DNA of 41,083 nt from assembly GCA_021443845.1 (NCBI GenBank), contig JABUTA010000004.1, positions 1 through 41,083 on the forward strand. The letters run 5' to 3'. The notes below the pieces were generated by a model. The model saw nothing but the letters and a program-made list of their open reading frames with translations. It was not told where the DNA came from and ran no database searches. Positions 27,037 through 36,794 of this stretch are shown here, in pieces. Positions within the stretch are counted from its first letter, which is position 1. Every line of letters begins with the position of its first letter. The translations under genes were made by a program, and so were the position numbers. The DNA is from Parasporobacterium sp. GTDB taxonomy: Bacteria > Bacillota > Clostridia > Lachnospirales > Lachnospiraceae.

Positions 27037-29436
27037 ATGAAGCACGCAGATATCATTTCCAAATTATCAAGAAGACAGAAAGCCAACCTCCTTACAGGGA
27101 AAGACTTCTGGTCCACCCTGCCGATAGAAAATGCCGGTATTCCGTCTGCATATCTTGCAGACGGACCTCACGGCATCAGAAAACAGGCCGCTGCATCAGA
27201 TCATTTAGGGCTTAATGCCAGTATACCCGCAACATGTTTTCCAACAGCTGCCGGTATGGCCAACAGCTGGAATCCGCAGCTGGGTGAGGAAATGGGCCGG
27301 GCTCTCGGAGAAGAAGCCGCTGCCCAGAATGTAAATGTGTTATTAGGGCCCGGCACTAACATAAAGAGGAATCCTTTATGCGGCAGGAACTTTGAATATT
27401 TCTCAGAAGATCCCTACCTGGCAGGTAAGATGGCCGCCTCTTATATAAAAGGCATCCAGTCTAATGGGATATCCGCCTGCATCAAGCACTTTGCCCTTAA
27501 CAGTCAGGAAAACCGCCGTATGGTCATCGATTCTGTCGCTGATGAACGAACCATAAGAGAAATCTGCCTCACTGCCTTTGAAATAGCAGTAAAAGAAGGC
27601 CATACCAGGACCCTTATGTCCTCATACAATAAAGTTAACGGTGAATATGCCAATGAAAACCCGCATCTGATGCAGGATATTCTGAGAGGTGAATGGGGTT
27701 ATGACGGGGTTGTGGTCACTGACTGGGGAGGCTGCAACGACAGAGTAAAGGGGCTCGAATGCGGCAACGAGCTGGAAATGCCGGCCTGTGTATACGGTGC
27801 AGACGATATATACAAAGCCATGGAAGAAGGGACACTGGCAGAAAACCTGGTAGATGAAAATCTGGACAGGCTCATAGACCTTATCCTTACAACTGATGCT
27901 GCTGTAAAAACCGTTCCTGAAACCTTTGATGTAAATGCCCATCATAATATTGCCCGCCGTTGTGCAGAAGAAGCCATGGTTCTTCTGAAAAATGATGAAA
28001 ATGTTCTTCCCCTGTACACAGACTCCAGAGTGTGCTTTATCGGATCTTTTGCAGGAAATCCCCGGTTCCAGGGCGCCGGATCTTCTATTGTTAATCCTAC
28101 CATGACAGAAACCTTCCTGGATGAGGTGAGAAAATACAATTTCCATTTTACAGGTTATGCTGAAGGCTTCAAACGTTATGGAGGATCCGACAGAAAACTT
28201 GCTGAAAAAGCAGTTACTCTTGCTGCATCATCCGATATCATTATTTTCTTTGCCGGTCTGGATGAATTAAGCGAGGCCGAAGGTATAGACAGAAAATCCA
28301 TGAAGCTTCCTGACAACCAGCTGTCACTCTTTGCAGAACTTAAAAAGCTGGGCAAGAAGATCGTAACCGTCCTGTTCTGCGGAAGCCCTGTGGAAATGGA
28401 TATCATCGAACAGTCTGATGCCATCGTCCATGCATATCTTGCAGGACAGGCTGCACCTACTGCCCTTCTCAACATCCTGAGCGGCAGGACATGCCCCAGC
28501 GGCAAACTGGCAGAAAGCTATCCTTACAGATACGAAGACTGCTCCACTTCCCATCTGTTCCATGCAGATGATTTTATTTCAGAATACCGTGAAAGCATCT
28601 ATATAGGATACAGATATTACGATACTGCCGGTATTAATGTGCGTTATCCTTTCGGTTATGGACTGTCCTATACAACATTCGAATACCGCGGCCTGAGATG
28701 TGATGAAAATGGCGCAGTTTTTACTATCAAAAACACCGGGAAGCACAAAGGAGCAGAAACTGCCCAGCTGTATATCAGAAAAGAATCTGATAAAATATTC
28801 CGACCTGCAAAGGAGCTTAAGGGATTCATAAAAATCTTTCTGGAGCCCGGAGAGGAAAAGGAAGTATTCATACCGTTCGACAGTTATTCATTCAGAGTAT
28901 ATAACTCCCTGGCTGATGAGTGGCAGACTGAGTCCGGAGATTATGACATCCTTATAGGTGCTTCCAGCCGGGATATAAGGCTGAATGACACTGTTTATAT
29001 TCAGGGAAATGACACCACATTCTATGAAAATGCTGAAGCATTGAAAAAATACTTTGATGCAGATGTTAAGAATATTTCCCGTGAAGAGTTCGAATCCCTT
29101 CTTGGGAGAAAAGTCGTAATACCGGAATATAACTACGTTAACCGCAAAAACACCCGTATAGAGATAGGACTCAATAATACTGTTACAGAACTTAAATATT
29201 CCAGAAGCCTGATAGGGCGTGTATTTTCCGGGGGTATAAATACAGCTCACAAGGTTTTATGGAAAACAGGAAAACGTACAACCGCCAACACACTGGAAAT
29301 GGGTATGGTTCACCAGCCTATGCGTGCTCTTGCCAAGTTTGGCGGCATGAGTCAGAACCAGCTTGACGGAATGCTGCTGGTATTTAACGGAAATCTTATG
29401 AAAGGACTGAAGAAATTCCTCTCCAAACAGAAGTGA
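27037..29436 (+). CDS. glycoside hydrolase family 3 (canonical domain order)
   Basis: LADGPHGIRKQ, GRNFEYFSEDPYLAG, KHFALNSQENRR, MSSYNKVNG, YDGVVVTDWGG, then AMVLLKNDENVLPL and YPFGYGLSYTTFEY; starts 3 nt after the symporter stop codon. Confidence 0.93.
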   Translation: MKHADIISKLSRRQKANLLTGKDFWSTLPIENAGIPSAYLADGPHGIRKQAAASDHLGLNASIPATCFPTAAGMANSWNPQLGEEMGRALGEEAAAQNVNVLLGPGTNIKRNPLCGRNFEYFSEDPYLAGKMAASYIKGIQSNGISACIKHFALNSQENRRMVIDSVADERTIREICLTAFEIAVKEGHTRTLMSSYNKVNGEYANENPHLMQDILRGEWGYDGVVVTDWGGCNDRVKGLECGNELEMPACVYGADDIYKAMEEGTLAENLVDENLDRLIDLILTTDAAVKTVPETFDVNAHHNIARRCAEEAMVLLKNDENVLPLYTDSRVCFIGSFAGNPRFQGAGSSIVNPTMTETFLDEVRKYNFHFTGYAEGFKRYGGSDRKLAEKAVTLAASSDIIIFFAGLDELSEAEGIDRKSMKLPDNQLSLFAELKKLGKKIVTVLFCGSPVEMDIIEQSDAIVHAYLAGQAAPTALLNILSGRTCPSGKLAESYPYRYEDCSTSHLFHADDFISEYRESIYIGYRYYDTAGINVRYPFGYGLSYTTFEYRGLRCDENGAVFTIKNTGKHKGAETAQLYIRKESDKIFRPAKELKGFIKIFLEPGEEKEVFIPFDSYSFRVYNSLADEWQTESGDYDILIGASSRDIRLNDTVYIQGNDTTFYENAEALKKYFDADVKNISREEFESLLGRKVVIPEYNYVNRKNTRIEIGLNNTVTELKYSRSLIGRVFSGGINTAHKVLWKTGKRTTANTLEMGMVHQPMRALAKFGGMSQNQLDGMLLVFNGNLMKGLKKFLSKQK

Positions 29437-29437
29437 C

Positions 29438-30466
29438 ATGAAATTGATTTCTTTTGCAGTGCCTTGTTACAACTCTGCGGCATATATGAAAAAATGTATA
29501 AACAGCCTCCTGGCCGGCGGAGAATATGTAGAGATCATCATCATTAATGATGGTTCCACAGACAATACTGCAGATATTGCTGATGCTTACAGTGTCTGCT
29601 ATCCATCCATAATCAGGGTTATCCATAAAGAAAACGGTGGTCACGGATCCGGCATAAACTGTGGACTAAAGGCGGCAACCGGTCTGTATTTCAAGGTGGT
29701 GGACTCAGATGACTGGCTGGACAGTGATGCCTTGCTGGATCTTCTCAGCACCATAAAAACCAATCTGGAGCAGGATATCATTGCCGATCTTTATATAACC
29801 AACTTTGTCTATGAAAGGGCAACTGACAACACTCATTATGTAAGTAGTTTTCGGAGAAACTTTCCGGCAGGCAGGATATCCTCCTGGGAGGAATCAAGGC
29901 CTATGTACCTGTGGCATATGCTCCTTATGCATTCCATTATATCCCGCACTGATATGGTGCGAAATTCCGGAATAACCCTTCCGGAGAAAACATTTTATGT
30001 GGATAATCTGTTTTCCTACGCACAACTGCCTTTTGTTAACAAAATATATTATTCCGATACAGACCTGTATCATTATTACATAGGACGGAGTGATCAGTCC
30101 GTAACCATTGAGAACATGGTATCCCGCTACAGACAGCAGATTCTGGTTACTTCTTCCATGATGAAATTATACTCGTATGAAGAGATCAGCTCCCTCTGCA
30201 AGCCGCTTCAGAAGCAAATGTATCACTTTCTTCACTCTGTTCTGGCCAATACATATTTCTTTACCACCCAGAAGGATGAATATGTACGCAGAAAGGATCT
30301 GGAGTGCATGTGGCATTCGCTCCGTTCAAACGACTTTAAGCTCTATAATAAGCTCAGAAAAATGCCATTGATGATAATAACCGGAATCTGTCCGTGGAAG
30401 GTCAATGGATTCATATCGCTTTTTGCATACAAAGTCCTCACAAAAATAACCAGGCTGGGAGTCTGA
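29438..30466 (+). CDS. family 2 glycosyltransferase
   Basis: ISFAVPCYNSAAYMKKCINSLL...EIIIINDGSTDNTADIADAY...GHGSGINCGLKAATGLYFKVVDSDDWLD; starts 1 nt after the GH3 stop. Confidence 0.9.
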   Translation: MKLISFAVPCYNSAAYMKKCINSLLAGGEYVEIIIINDGSTDNTADIADAYSVCYPSIIRVIHKENGGHGSGINCGLKAATGLYFKVVDSDDWLDSDALLDLLSTIKTNLEQDIIADLYITNFVYERATDNTHYVSSFRRNFPAGRISSWEESRPMYLWHMLLMHSIISRTDMVRNSGITLPEKTFYVDNLFSYAQLPFVNKIYYSDTDLYHYYIGRSDQSVTIENMVSRYRQQILVTSSMMKLYSYEEISSLCKPLQKQMYHFLHSVLANTYFFTTQKDEYVRRKDLECMWHSLRSNDFKLYNKLRKMPLMIITGICPWKVNGFISLFAYKVLTKITRLGV

Positions 30467-30500
30467 AGGCTCCTGGCCCGGTTATTTCACTTATTGCCTG
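30444..30500 (+). terminator. Rho-independent terminator after the GT2 gene
   Basis: Imperfect AAATAACCaGGCtGGGAG / CTCCtGGCCcGGTTATTT stem overlapping the GT2 stop, followed by a T-run nearby. Confidence 0.6.
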
Positions 30501-30590
30501 TATTTTTTTGTTTTCTGTATATAGAAGACGACATTATCTGCCATCACAACACATATAGACTGCATTATTTACAGTAACCTGCTACGTAAA

Positions 30591-31913
30591 TCACTGCCTT
30601 GCTATCGGTATAATAATCTTCAGTTCAAAGATTCCTCCGTCACTTATGATCGTCATCTCTCCGTCATATCTTCTTATGATAGTATCTATGCTTATCATGC
30701 CGAAACCGTGATTGGAATTATCCCCTTTGCTGGTTTCCGGAAGATAGTCACGCCATTTTATCTGCCCTTTGTACGGATTGGTCGTGTTGATAATGACAAA
30801 GCCTTCTCTGGTCATGACATTTATCAGTATGAATTTTTCCTGATCCTCGAACTTTTCCACAGCTTCGATGCAGTTATCCATAATATTGCCAAACAGGACG
30901 AACAGGTCTGTTTTGTCCATGAAGTTAAGACCCCTTCCGTCGGCCATACATTCTATATGAATTTTTTTATCCGCACATATAAGGTTCTTTTCAGCCAGTA
31001 TGACATCCAGTACCTCATTGCCTGTTTTCACCCTGCTGTCATAAAAATCTATGGCTCTGTAAATGTCATCGAAATCAACCTGAGAATTACAGTTCTGAAG
31101 TTCCATTACCCGATGCTTAAGGTCATGGCATTTACGGTTAATGGCATCAATAGTGTCTTTGGTTATATCGTAATGTGTCTTGGACCTTGCCCATAGGGCA
31201 TTAACACTGTCCAGCTCCGTCTTTATCTCTGAATTCTGGTATATGGTATTGAGGAGGAAGATAACAAATATATGCATGAAAAGCTCAATGCAGTAATACA
31301 TTACCTGCCCTATCGTATTTAACGGATTATCCCCCTGTTCCATATATGCAGAGAACATAAAATACATTACTATATCAACAATGAATATCATGATAAAGAT
31401 CATCCACAGAACAGGACTCCATTTCCTGCTGATATTGATTCTTTTATATTTTCGGGCAAATAATAAATATATTATGGGAAATATGACTGCAACTCCAAAA
31501 AGCGCTTTTCCATAAAACATAAGGCCCCGGGCAGTGAAAATGGAATCAAGTGCAAACTTCCCCGGGAGCAAAATAGCAAGGGGCTTTTCCATGATACTTG
31601 CCATCATAGTGCAGACTTTACCTTCTGACACTATGAATAAAATAGTATTCATGTCTATTTTAAAGCAGAAGAACAGCCACAGCATGGACAGCAGCATATG
31701 AAACAGAAATATGATAGTTCCGCTGATAAGCTGATTCGGAAAATCAATCGGCACAACAAATGCTATAGCAATGCACAGTATTCCGGATCCTATGAGTCTT
31801 GGCCAGAAATGATCTCGTCTCGGAATATATCTGCAGAACATAAGTTCTGCAGATAGCAGTATCAGCATCTTTATACCCATTAGCTGAGCCAGGTTCATTT
31901 TCCAGTATATCAT
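30591..31913 (-). CDS. GHKL-type sensor histidine kinase (AgrC/VirS-like)
   Basis: N-terminal multi-TM domain; CHDLKHRVMELQ; GNIMDNCIEAVEKF; NHGFGMISIDTIIRRYDGEM. Confidence 0.87.
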   Translation of the reverse strand: MIYWKMNLAQLMGIKMLILLSAELMFCRYIPRRDHFWPRLIGSGILCIAIAFVVPIDFPNQLISGTIIFLFHMLLSMLWLFFCFKIDMNTILFIVSEGKVCTMMASIMEKPLAILLPGKFALDSIFTARGLMFYGKALFGVAVIFPIIYLLFARKYKRINISRKWSPVLWMIFIMIFIVDIVMYFMFSAYMEQGDNPLNTIGQVMYYCIELFMHIFVIFLLNTIYQNSEIKTELDSVNALWARSKTHYDITKDTIDAINRKCHDLKHRVMELQNCNSQVDFDDIYRAIDFYDSRVKTGNEVLDVILAEKNLICADKKIHIECMADGRGLNFMDKTDLFVLFGNIMDNCIEAVEKFEDQEKFILINVMTREGFVIINTTNPYKGQIKWRDYLPETSKGDNSNHGFGMISIDTIIRRYDGEMTIISDGGIFELKIIIPIARQ

Positions 31914-32647
31914 TGAAGCCTCCCCAGATTAAGCTTGTAATTTCCGTGAAATTCAGCAAGTCTTTGCATGAACAGTGATTTCTTTGTCCTGCTCAGGGAC
32001 AGTTCCTCGCCGTTATTCAATATCAGCTTAAAACCTTCTACCCCTGACACTTTTGACAGATTTACCAGTATGCCCTTATTGCATTCTTCAAAGTACAGAT
32101 CGTTTAAAAGTTCCTTTGCAGCAAGGAGGGTACCCCGCATCTTATATACTTCATCGGTATCATCTATGTGAAAGTTCAGGTAATGATTGTACATTTCTAT
32201 GAATATGATATTTTTAACATCTATTACCTTTACTTTATTGTCCGTTCTGATAACTATCTGTTTGCCTTTGTTTTTCGATACTGCTGTAAGCGCCCTGGTC
32301 ATCTTGGTTTTAAACACATTATAATTGACCGGTTTCAGCAGGTAATCCATTGCCCCTACATCATAGCCCTGAATGGCATACTGGGCCAGGGCCGTAACAA
32401 AAATCAATACCACCTTATCGTCAATTTTCCGGAGTTTCTTGGTGGCCTCTACACCGTTTATCAGCGGCATATCTATATCCATGAAGATCAGCTCATAATC
32501 CGGTCTGTACTGATCCAGAAAAATCACTGCATTATTAAAATGGGTTATACAAAAAGTTTCGTTATGCTCTTCCCCGAACCGTTCTATCGTCTTTATAAGA
32601 TAATCGGCCTCCTGCTGATTATCCTCCACTATAGCAATCCTTATCAT
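31910..32647 (-). CDS. LytTR-family response regulator (AgrA/VirR-like)
   Basis: Receiver domain (IAIVEDNQQEADYLI, LIFMDIDMPLINGVEATKKLR, AMDYLLKPVN) plus a LytTR DNA-binding domain; 4-bp overlap with the kinase gene. Confidence 0.9.
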   Translation of the reverse strand: MIRIAIVEDNQQEADYLIKTIERFGEEHNETFCITHFNNAVIFLDQYRPDYELIFMDIDMPLINGVEATKKLRKIDDKVVLIFVTALAQYAIQGYDVGAMDYLLKPVNYNVFKTKMTRALTAVSKNKGKQIVIRTDNKVKVIDVKNIIFIEMYNHYLNFHIDDTDEVYKMRGTLLAAKELLNDLYFEECNKGILVNLSKVSGVEGFKLILNNGEELSLSRTKKSLFMQRLAEFHGNYKLNLGRLQ

Positions 32648-32832
32648 TTTCTCACCCCCAATGGCAGAATAATCTCCCCCCGATCAGATCTGCCGATGTG
32701 CCGTAAGCACGCAGAATTTCTCTTCCCCTTGTGCAATATTGTCTCACTTTATGTTCAACATGTCACGACAATATCAGTCATAACATACAGCAACATACAG
32801 AGTCCTTTCGGGCTCTGTAAAAATGTCTGCAT

Positions 32833-32866
32833 ACAGGGCAGCCTCCTAAAAAGGATGCCGCCCTGT
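32833..32866 (-). terminator. stem-loop downstream of the 32906-33355 gene
   Basis: ACAGGGC..GCCCTGT stem between the small secreted protein gene and the response regulator. Confidence 0.55.
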
Positions 32867-32905
32867 ATAATTCAATTGATATGAATCCGTTAAGGATTAT
32901 TTCAA

Positions 32906-33355
32906 TTATTCAGCATAAGCATATTTAGATGTTTCAAGATTGATTTCGATAGTTTCTTCTTCGAAGTACTCAAGAAGGCTTTCGTCATCATCAACTGTTG
33001 TAAGAGCATCATTCATAACGTATTCAACGTCTGTAGGAGCCTTAAGAACAACAACTCTTGTTTCACCGTCATTTTCTACTTCTTCATACTCGCCCCATGC
33101 TGTGTATGTCCAGTATGTTACAACGTTACCGGAAACATGGATGATCTCTGTGTTTTCTGTACGAACATAAGTGCCGTCTTCGCTGAGGATTACGTTTTCG
33201 CAAACACCGTTCCAAACATCGCCTTCATAGCCTTCTTCGATGTAAGCTGACTGTGTTGTAACTACCATAGGTCCTTTTCCCTTAGCGCCTGCTACTGTGA
33301 AGAGTGCTGCGCAAAGCATAGCTGCCAATACTACTGATGCAATAATTTTTTTCAT
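32906..33355 (-). CDS. small secreted hypothetical protein
   Basis: Start reset to the ATG at 33355 (RBS AGGAAAG); signal peptide MKKIIASVVLAAMLCAALFTVAGA; acidic C-terminus. Confidence 0.72.
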   Translation of the reverse strand: MKKIIASVVLAAMLCAALFTVAGAKGKGPMVVTTQSAYIEEGYEGDVWNGVCENVILSEDGTYVRTENTEIIHVSGNVVTYWTYTAWGEYEEVENDGETRVVVLKAPTDVEYVMNDALTTVDDDESLLEYFEEETIEINLETSKYAYAE

Positions 33356-33418
33356 GATTTTTTTCCTTTCCTTATAAAGAATTTTATTTACACCCCATAG
33401 GGTAAGTAACAAATTGTT

Positions 33419-36400
33419 TTATTCGGCATTCTTTACCTCTATGGTGGTTTTGCCGGCTTTCTTTCTCTTTACTATAAAGATTACGATAAGCACTATGACA
33501 GCTGCTGCAAGTACACCGTCAAGTCCGAACAGAAGCTTCTTCCATGGTGACATATCATAGGTTACTGTTGTAGTTGCACTCTTTCCGTTTACCGCATTGG
33601 AGTTGACTATGGTATAAGCACAGTTCTTAACTGCCTGACGCATATATTTGATAGTGCTCTTATTCTTTGGATCTTCGATCTTTGTCGGAATAGTTGCAAC
33701 ATTGGAAAGCATCAGGTCATTTCCGTTCTTAACACCGAGTTCTACAAACATGAACGGATATCCGTTAAAGTCTGTTATAACTGTTCCCAGAAATCCCCAT
33801 TCACTCCTGAGTACTTCGTTAAGAAGTGCTGAGCATCCTCCTGCCCAGGTTTCGCCGATTCTGTTGAAGGAGCTCATGATCGCCGTTGCTGCACGCATAT
33901 CCTTATAAAGGACTTCACCATCGTCGCTTAAGTACTTAAGGGTTACTACCGGAGTCTCAACTGCAATTTCATATGCCTTGAGATATATCTCTCTGAGCGC
34001 CTGCTCATTTACCCATACACAGAAACCTGCTTCATCTATTCTGTGTTCTTCACTGTCATTAAGTGCAAAGTGTTTGAAGTAACAGATAAGACCTTTCTGT
34101 GCACAGCCCTGAACTGTATAAGCACACATGAAGCCTGAGATTATCGGATCCTCTGAATAATACTCAAAGTTACGTCCGCCGAAAGCTGATCTGTGCATAT
34201 CAAGACCCGGTGCATACCAGCCGTTCTTATTGGCTATAAGGGCTTCACTTGCTACTGAGTATCCGAAGTCTTCCGCAAGATCTATATTCCAGGTTGCTGC
34301 AAGAAGTGTCGAACTGCAGTTAAAGTTACCGCTTGTGGACATTCCCAGACCACCGTACTGCTTAAGGCCCGCAGGACCATCGGTTGCATCCGTTGCCGGA
34401 AGTTCAATACCTCTTAACGGGGTTGTTCCCTGATTACCTGCATAGATGAACTCTGCCATCTTCTTAGGTGTCAGCTGATCCAGGAGCTGTTCCCACATAG
34501 GATCATCATATGAGGCACCTCTCATGGACAGAACGCTGAGTCCTGTTTCCGCACCTGTTACAGGTTCCGGATCCGCATCATCATAGTAATCCGGCGTATA
34601 TGTTCCGAATGCATACATTATTTCTTCCGGTGCCGTAAGGTCTGCTGCTGTCGGAGCTGTCGGGAAGGAAGCTGCAAAATCTGCTCTTGTGAAATTAACA
34701 GCCTTTCCGTCCACTGCATCTGCGTATGCTGTGAATCTGTCAGATAAGTTCTGGAATCTGTTAACTGCCGCCTCAACTGTATGGGAGGCTTTAGCTTCAT
34801 CAGATATATTCACGAACTGACCTGTCTGGGCTTCCTTTTCTGCATTACGCGGGTTGGCATCATTATAAATCTTTGTATCTGCAACCTTTACTGTGTATTC
34901 ACAGTTATCTCCATATAATTCGTGAGCATTCTTTCTTACTGAAAGAACGTAGTCTCCGGCTTCAAGAACATAGCATCCGCTGCCTGAATAATCATAAGAA
35001 GCCATGTCTTCATCCCTGATAGTAAGGACTACTTCGCATTCCTGCCCCGGTTCAAGCATTTCTGTCTTGTCAAATGCTGCCAGCACGAGGGCTGATTTTT
35101 CTATTCCACCCGGTGTATAAGGTGCTGAGTAGTATAACTGAACTACGTCTTTTCCTGCATAACCGCCTTCAGGCTGTGTGTTCTTAACAGTTACTGTTAC
35201 ATTGATGACACCGTCTTTTTCTTCAACATTCTTTATAGACTGTTCGAAGCTTCCATAGTTAAGTCCGTATCCGAAAGGATAAACCACTGCTTCTTCATAA
35301 GACTTTCCGCCCTCGCCTTCAACTGTGAAGGTTCCGCCGTCTGCATAAACTGTTTCGTAGTATCTGTAACCGAAATACAGACCTTCTTCATAATCTACTG
35401 TTGATACGTGTCCTATGGCATTCGATGAATCAACATTGAGATATCTCTTGGAGTTGGTATTAACAAAGGTTGGGTCTGCGGTGAGATCTGTAATCCAGGT
35501 ATCAACTGTATGTCCTGACGGATTAACCTTACCGGATACTATGTCTGCAACAGCTTCAAGTCCTCTTGAACCCGGATAGCTGATCCACAGGATTGCATCT
35601 ATCTTGTCGTTATTGGCAAGTTCCCCGATTTCCATTACGTTGGCGCTGTTTACCAGAACTACAACTTTGTCAAAGTTCTCAGTAACATGTGCGATAAGAT
35701 CTTTTTCTTCCTTACTGAGCTCTAACTGAGTCTGTCCGTCAACATAGTTCTTGGTTTCCTCAACACTGGCTGACATTGCTGTCTCGCCTGATGTAATTGA
35801 CCCCTTAAGGTCTGTACAGAAGTCCATTCCTTCACCGCCCTGGCGGCCGATTACTACGAAACCTACATTGTTATAATCCTTATATGAATCCGTAATCTTG
35901 GAATCATAATAGCTCTGTGGAAACTCTCCGATGTAGTATGTTCTTCCTTCAGGATGATCCATGCTGTTTTCCTGTACCGGAACCTTACTGAGATTGTCAG
36001 TATAAAGGGCTGTAAGCTTAGGATTTACACTGTATCCTGCTGTTGTGAACACATCCGTAAAACTGTGAGCCTGTCCTTCGGAACCTGAACCCGATCCGGT
36101 ACCTCCGAATACTGTATCAACACTTCTTCTTCCGAAGAACGAAATCTTCGTCTCGTCTGCTGAAAGAGGTAATGCACCGGCTTCATTCTTAAGAAGTGTT
36201 ACACCTTCAGAAGCTATTCTGTAAGTTACATCCTTAGCAAACACATCGCAGTCCTCTGCTGATGCAAATTCTGAAGAATAGTATTCCTTGTCCCAGTTCT
36301 CTGAACCCGGTACTTCAATTATATGCTCTTCTCCTTTTCCCACATAAATGTCCAGAATTCTTTCGAAATAGAAGGCTGCGGCATTGATCGCTATCCCCAG

Positions 36401-36490
36401 AACAAGTATGACTGCTATGGCGATTATGAGCCCTTTGCCTTTCTTTTTTGTTTTGACTTTCTTTTCCTTACTCATAATATATGCTCCCAA
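33419..36490 (-). CDS. membrane-anchored glycoside hydrolase family 3 with reversed (permuted) domain order
   Basis: TM near the N-terminus (GLIIAIAVILVLGIAINAAAFYF); first half has GVTLLKNEAGALPL and YPFGYGLNYGSFEQ (GH3 C-terminal and Fn3-like); second half has ATDGPAGLKQ, GRNFEYYSEDP, KHFALNDSEEHR, EWGFLGTVITDFNG (GH3 catalytic barrel); second TM at the C-terminus (VLAAAVIVLIVIFIVKRKK). Confidence 0.9.
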   Translation of the reverse strand: MGAYIMSKEKKVKTKKKGKGLIIAIAVILVLGIAINAAAFYFERILDIYVGKGEEHIIEVPGSENWDKEYYSSEFASAEDCDVFAKDVTYRIASEGVTLLKNEAGALPLSADETKISFFGRRSVDTVFGGTGSGSGSEGQAHSFTDVFTTAGYSVNPKLTALYTDNLSKVPVQENSMDHPEGRTYYIGEFPQSYYDSKITDSYKDYNNVGFVVIGRQGGEGMDFCTDLKGSITSGETAMSASVEETKNYVDGQTQLELSKEEKDLIAHVTENFDKVVVLVNSANVMEIGELANNDKIDAILWISYPGSRGLEAVADIVSGKVNPSGHTVDTWITDLTADPTFVNTNSKRYLNVDSSNAIGHVSTVDYEEGLYFGYRYYETVYADGGTFTVEGEGGKSYEEAVVYPFGYGLNYGSFEQSIKNVEEKDGVINVTVTVKNTQPEGGYAGKDVVQLYYSAPYTPGGIEKSALVLAAFDKTEMLEPGQECEVVLTIRDEDMASYDYSGSGCYVLEAGDYVLSVRKNAHELYGDNCEYTVKVADTKIYNDANPRNAEKEAQTGQFVNISDEAKASHTVEAAVNRFQNLSDRFTAYADAVDGKAVNFTRADFAASFPTAPTAADLTAPEEIMYAFGTYTPDYYDDADPEPVTGAETGLSVLSMRGASYDDPMWEQLLDQLTPKKMAEFIYAGNQGTTPLRGIELPATDATDGPAGLKQYGGLGMSTSGNFNCSSTLLAATWNIDLAEDFGYSVASEALIANKNGWYAPGLDMHRSAFGGRNFEYYSEDPIISGFMCAYTVQGCAQKGLICYFKHFALNDSEEHRIDEAGFCVWVNEQALREIYLKAYEIAVETPVVTLKYLSDDGEVLYKDMRAATAIMSSFNRIGETWAGGCSALLNEVLRSEWGFLGTVITDFNGYPFMFVELGVKNGNDLMLSNVATIPTKIEDPKNKSTIKYMRQAVKNCAYTIVNSNAVNGKSATTTVTYDMSPWKKLLFGLDGVLAAAVIVLIVIFIVKRKKAGKTTIEVKNAE

Positions 36491-36659
36491 TAAATACTAC
36501 GTTTAAAATTCAATTGATAACGGGATAGTAATCTCGCAGAGACTTCATCTCAATAACTGTGTACTCAACTGTCAGTTTTTTGCCCTATGTGGCATGGGAT
36601 CAAGCGTCCCCGCAGACCTTCTTAAATTTCACATGTTGCTCAACAGTTGCATAAGTATA

Positions 36660-36704
36660 AAAATGTCAGCATTGAAAGCACAGTATACTTTCAATGCTGA
36701 CTTC
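36660..36704 (-). terminator. Rho-independent terminator after cysK
   Basis: 14-bp perfect stem GTCAGCATTGAAAG/CTTTCAATGCTGAC followed on the minus strand by ATTTTTAT. Confidence 0.78.
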
Positions 36705-36794
36705 TTGTTATTGTTCATCTTTTTAACATCATTCCGACAGGTTTAATGCCTGTCTTTGCAAAATGTCCGGCGCGTCAAATGCGGAAATTTTCAA

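Noticed and set aside
27622-28146. 174-aa minus-strand ORF
   Set aside because: Antisense within GH3, with no coding evidence.
32168-32884. 238-aa plus-strand ORF opposite the LytTR regulator
   Set aside because: Antisense to conserved receiver/LytTR domains; probably due to an AT-rich shadow frame.
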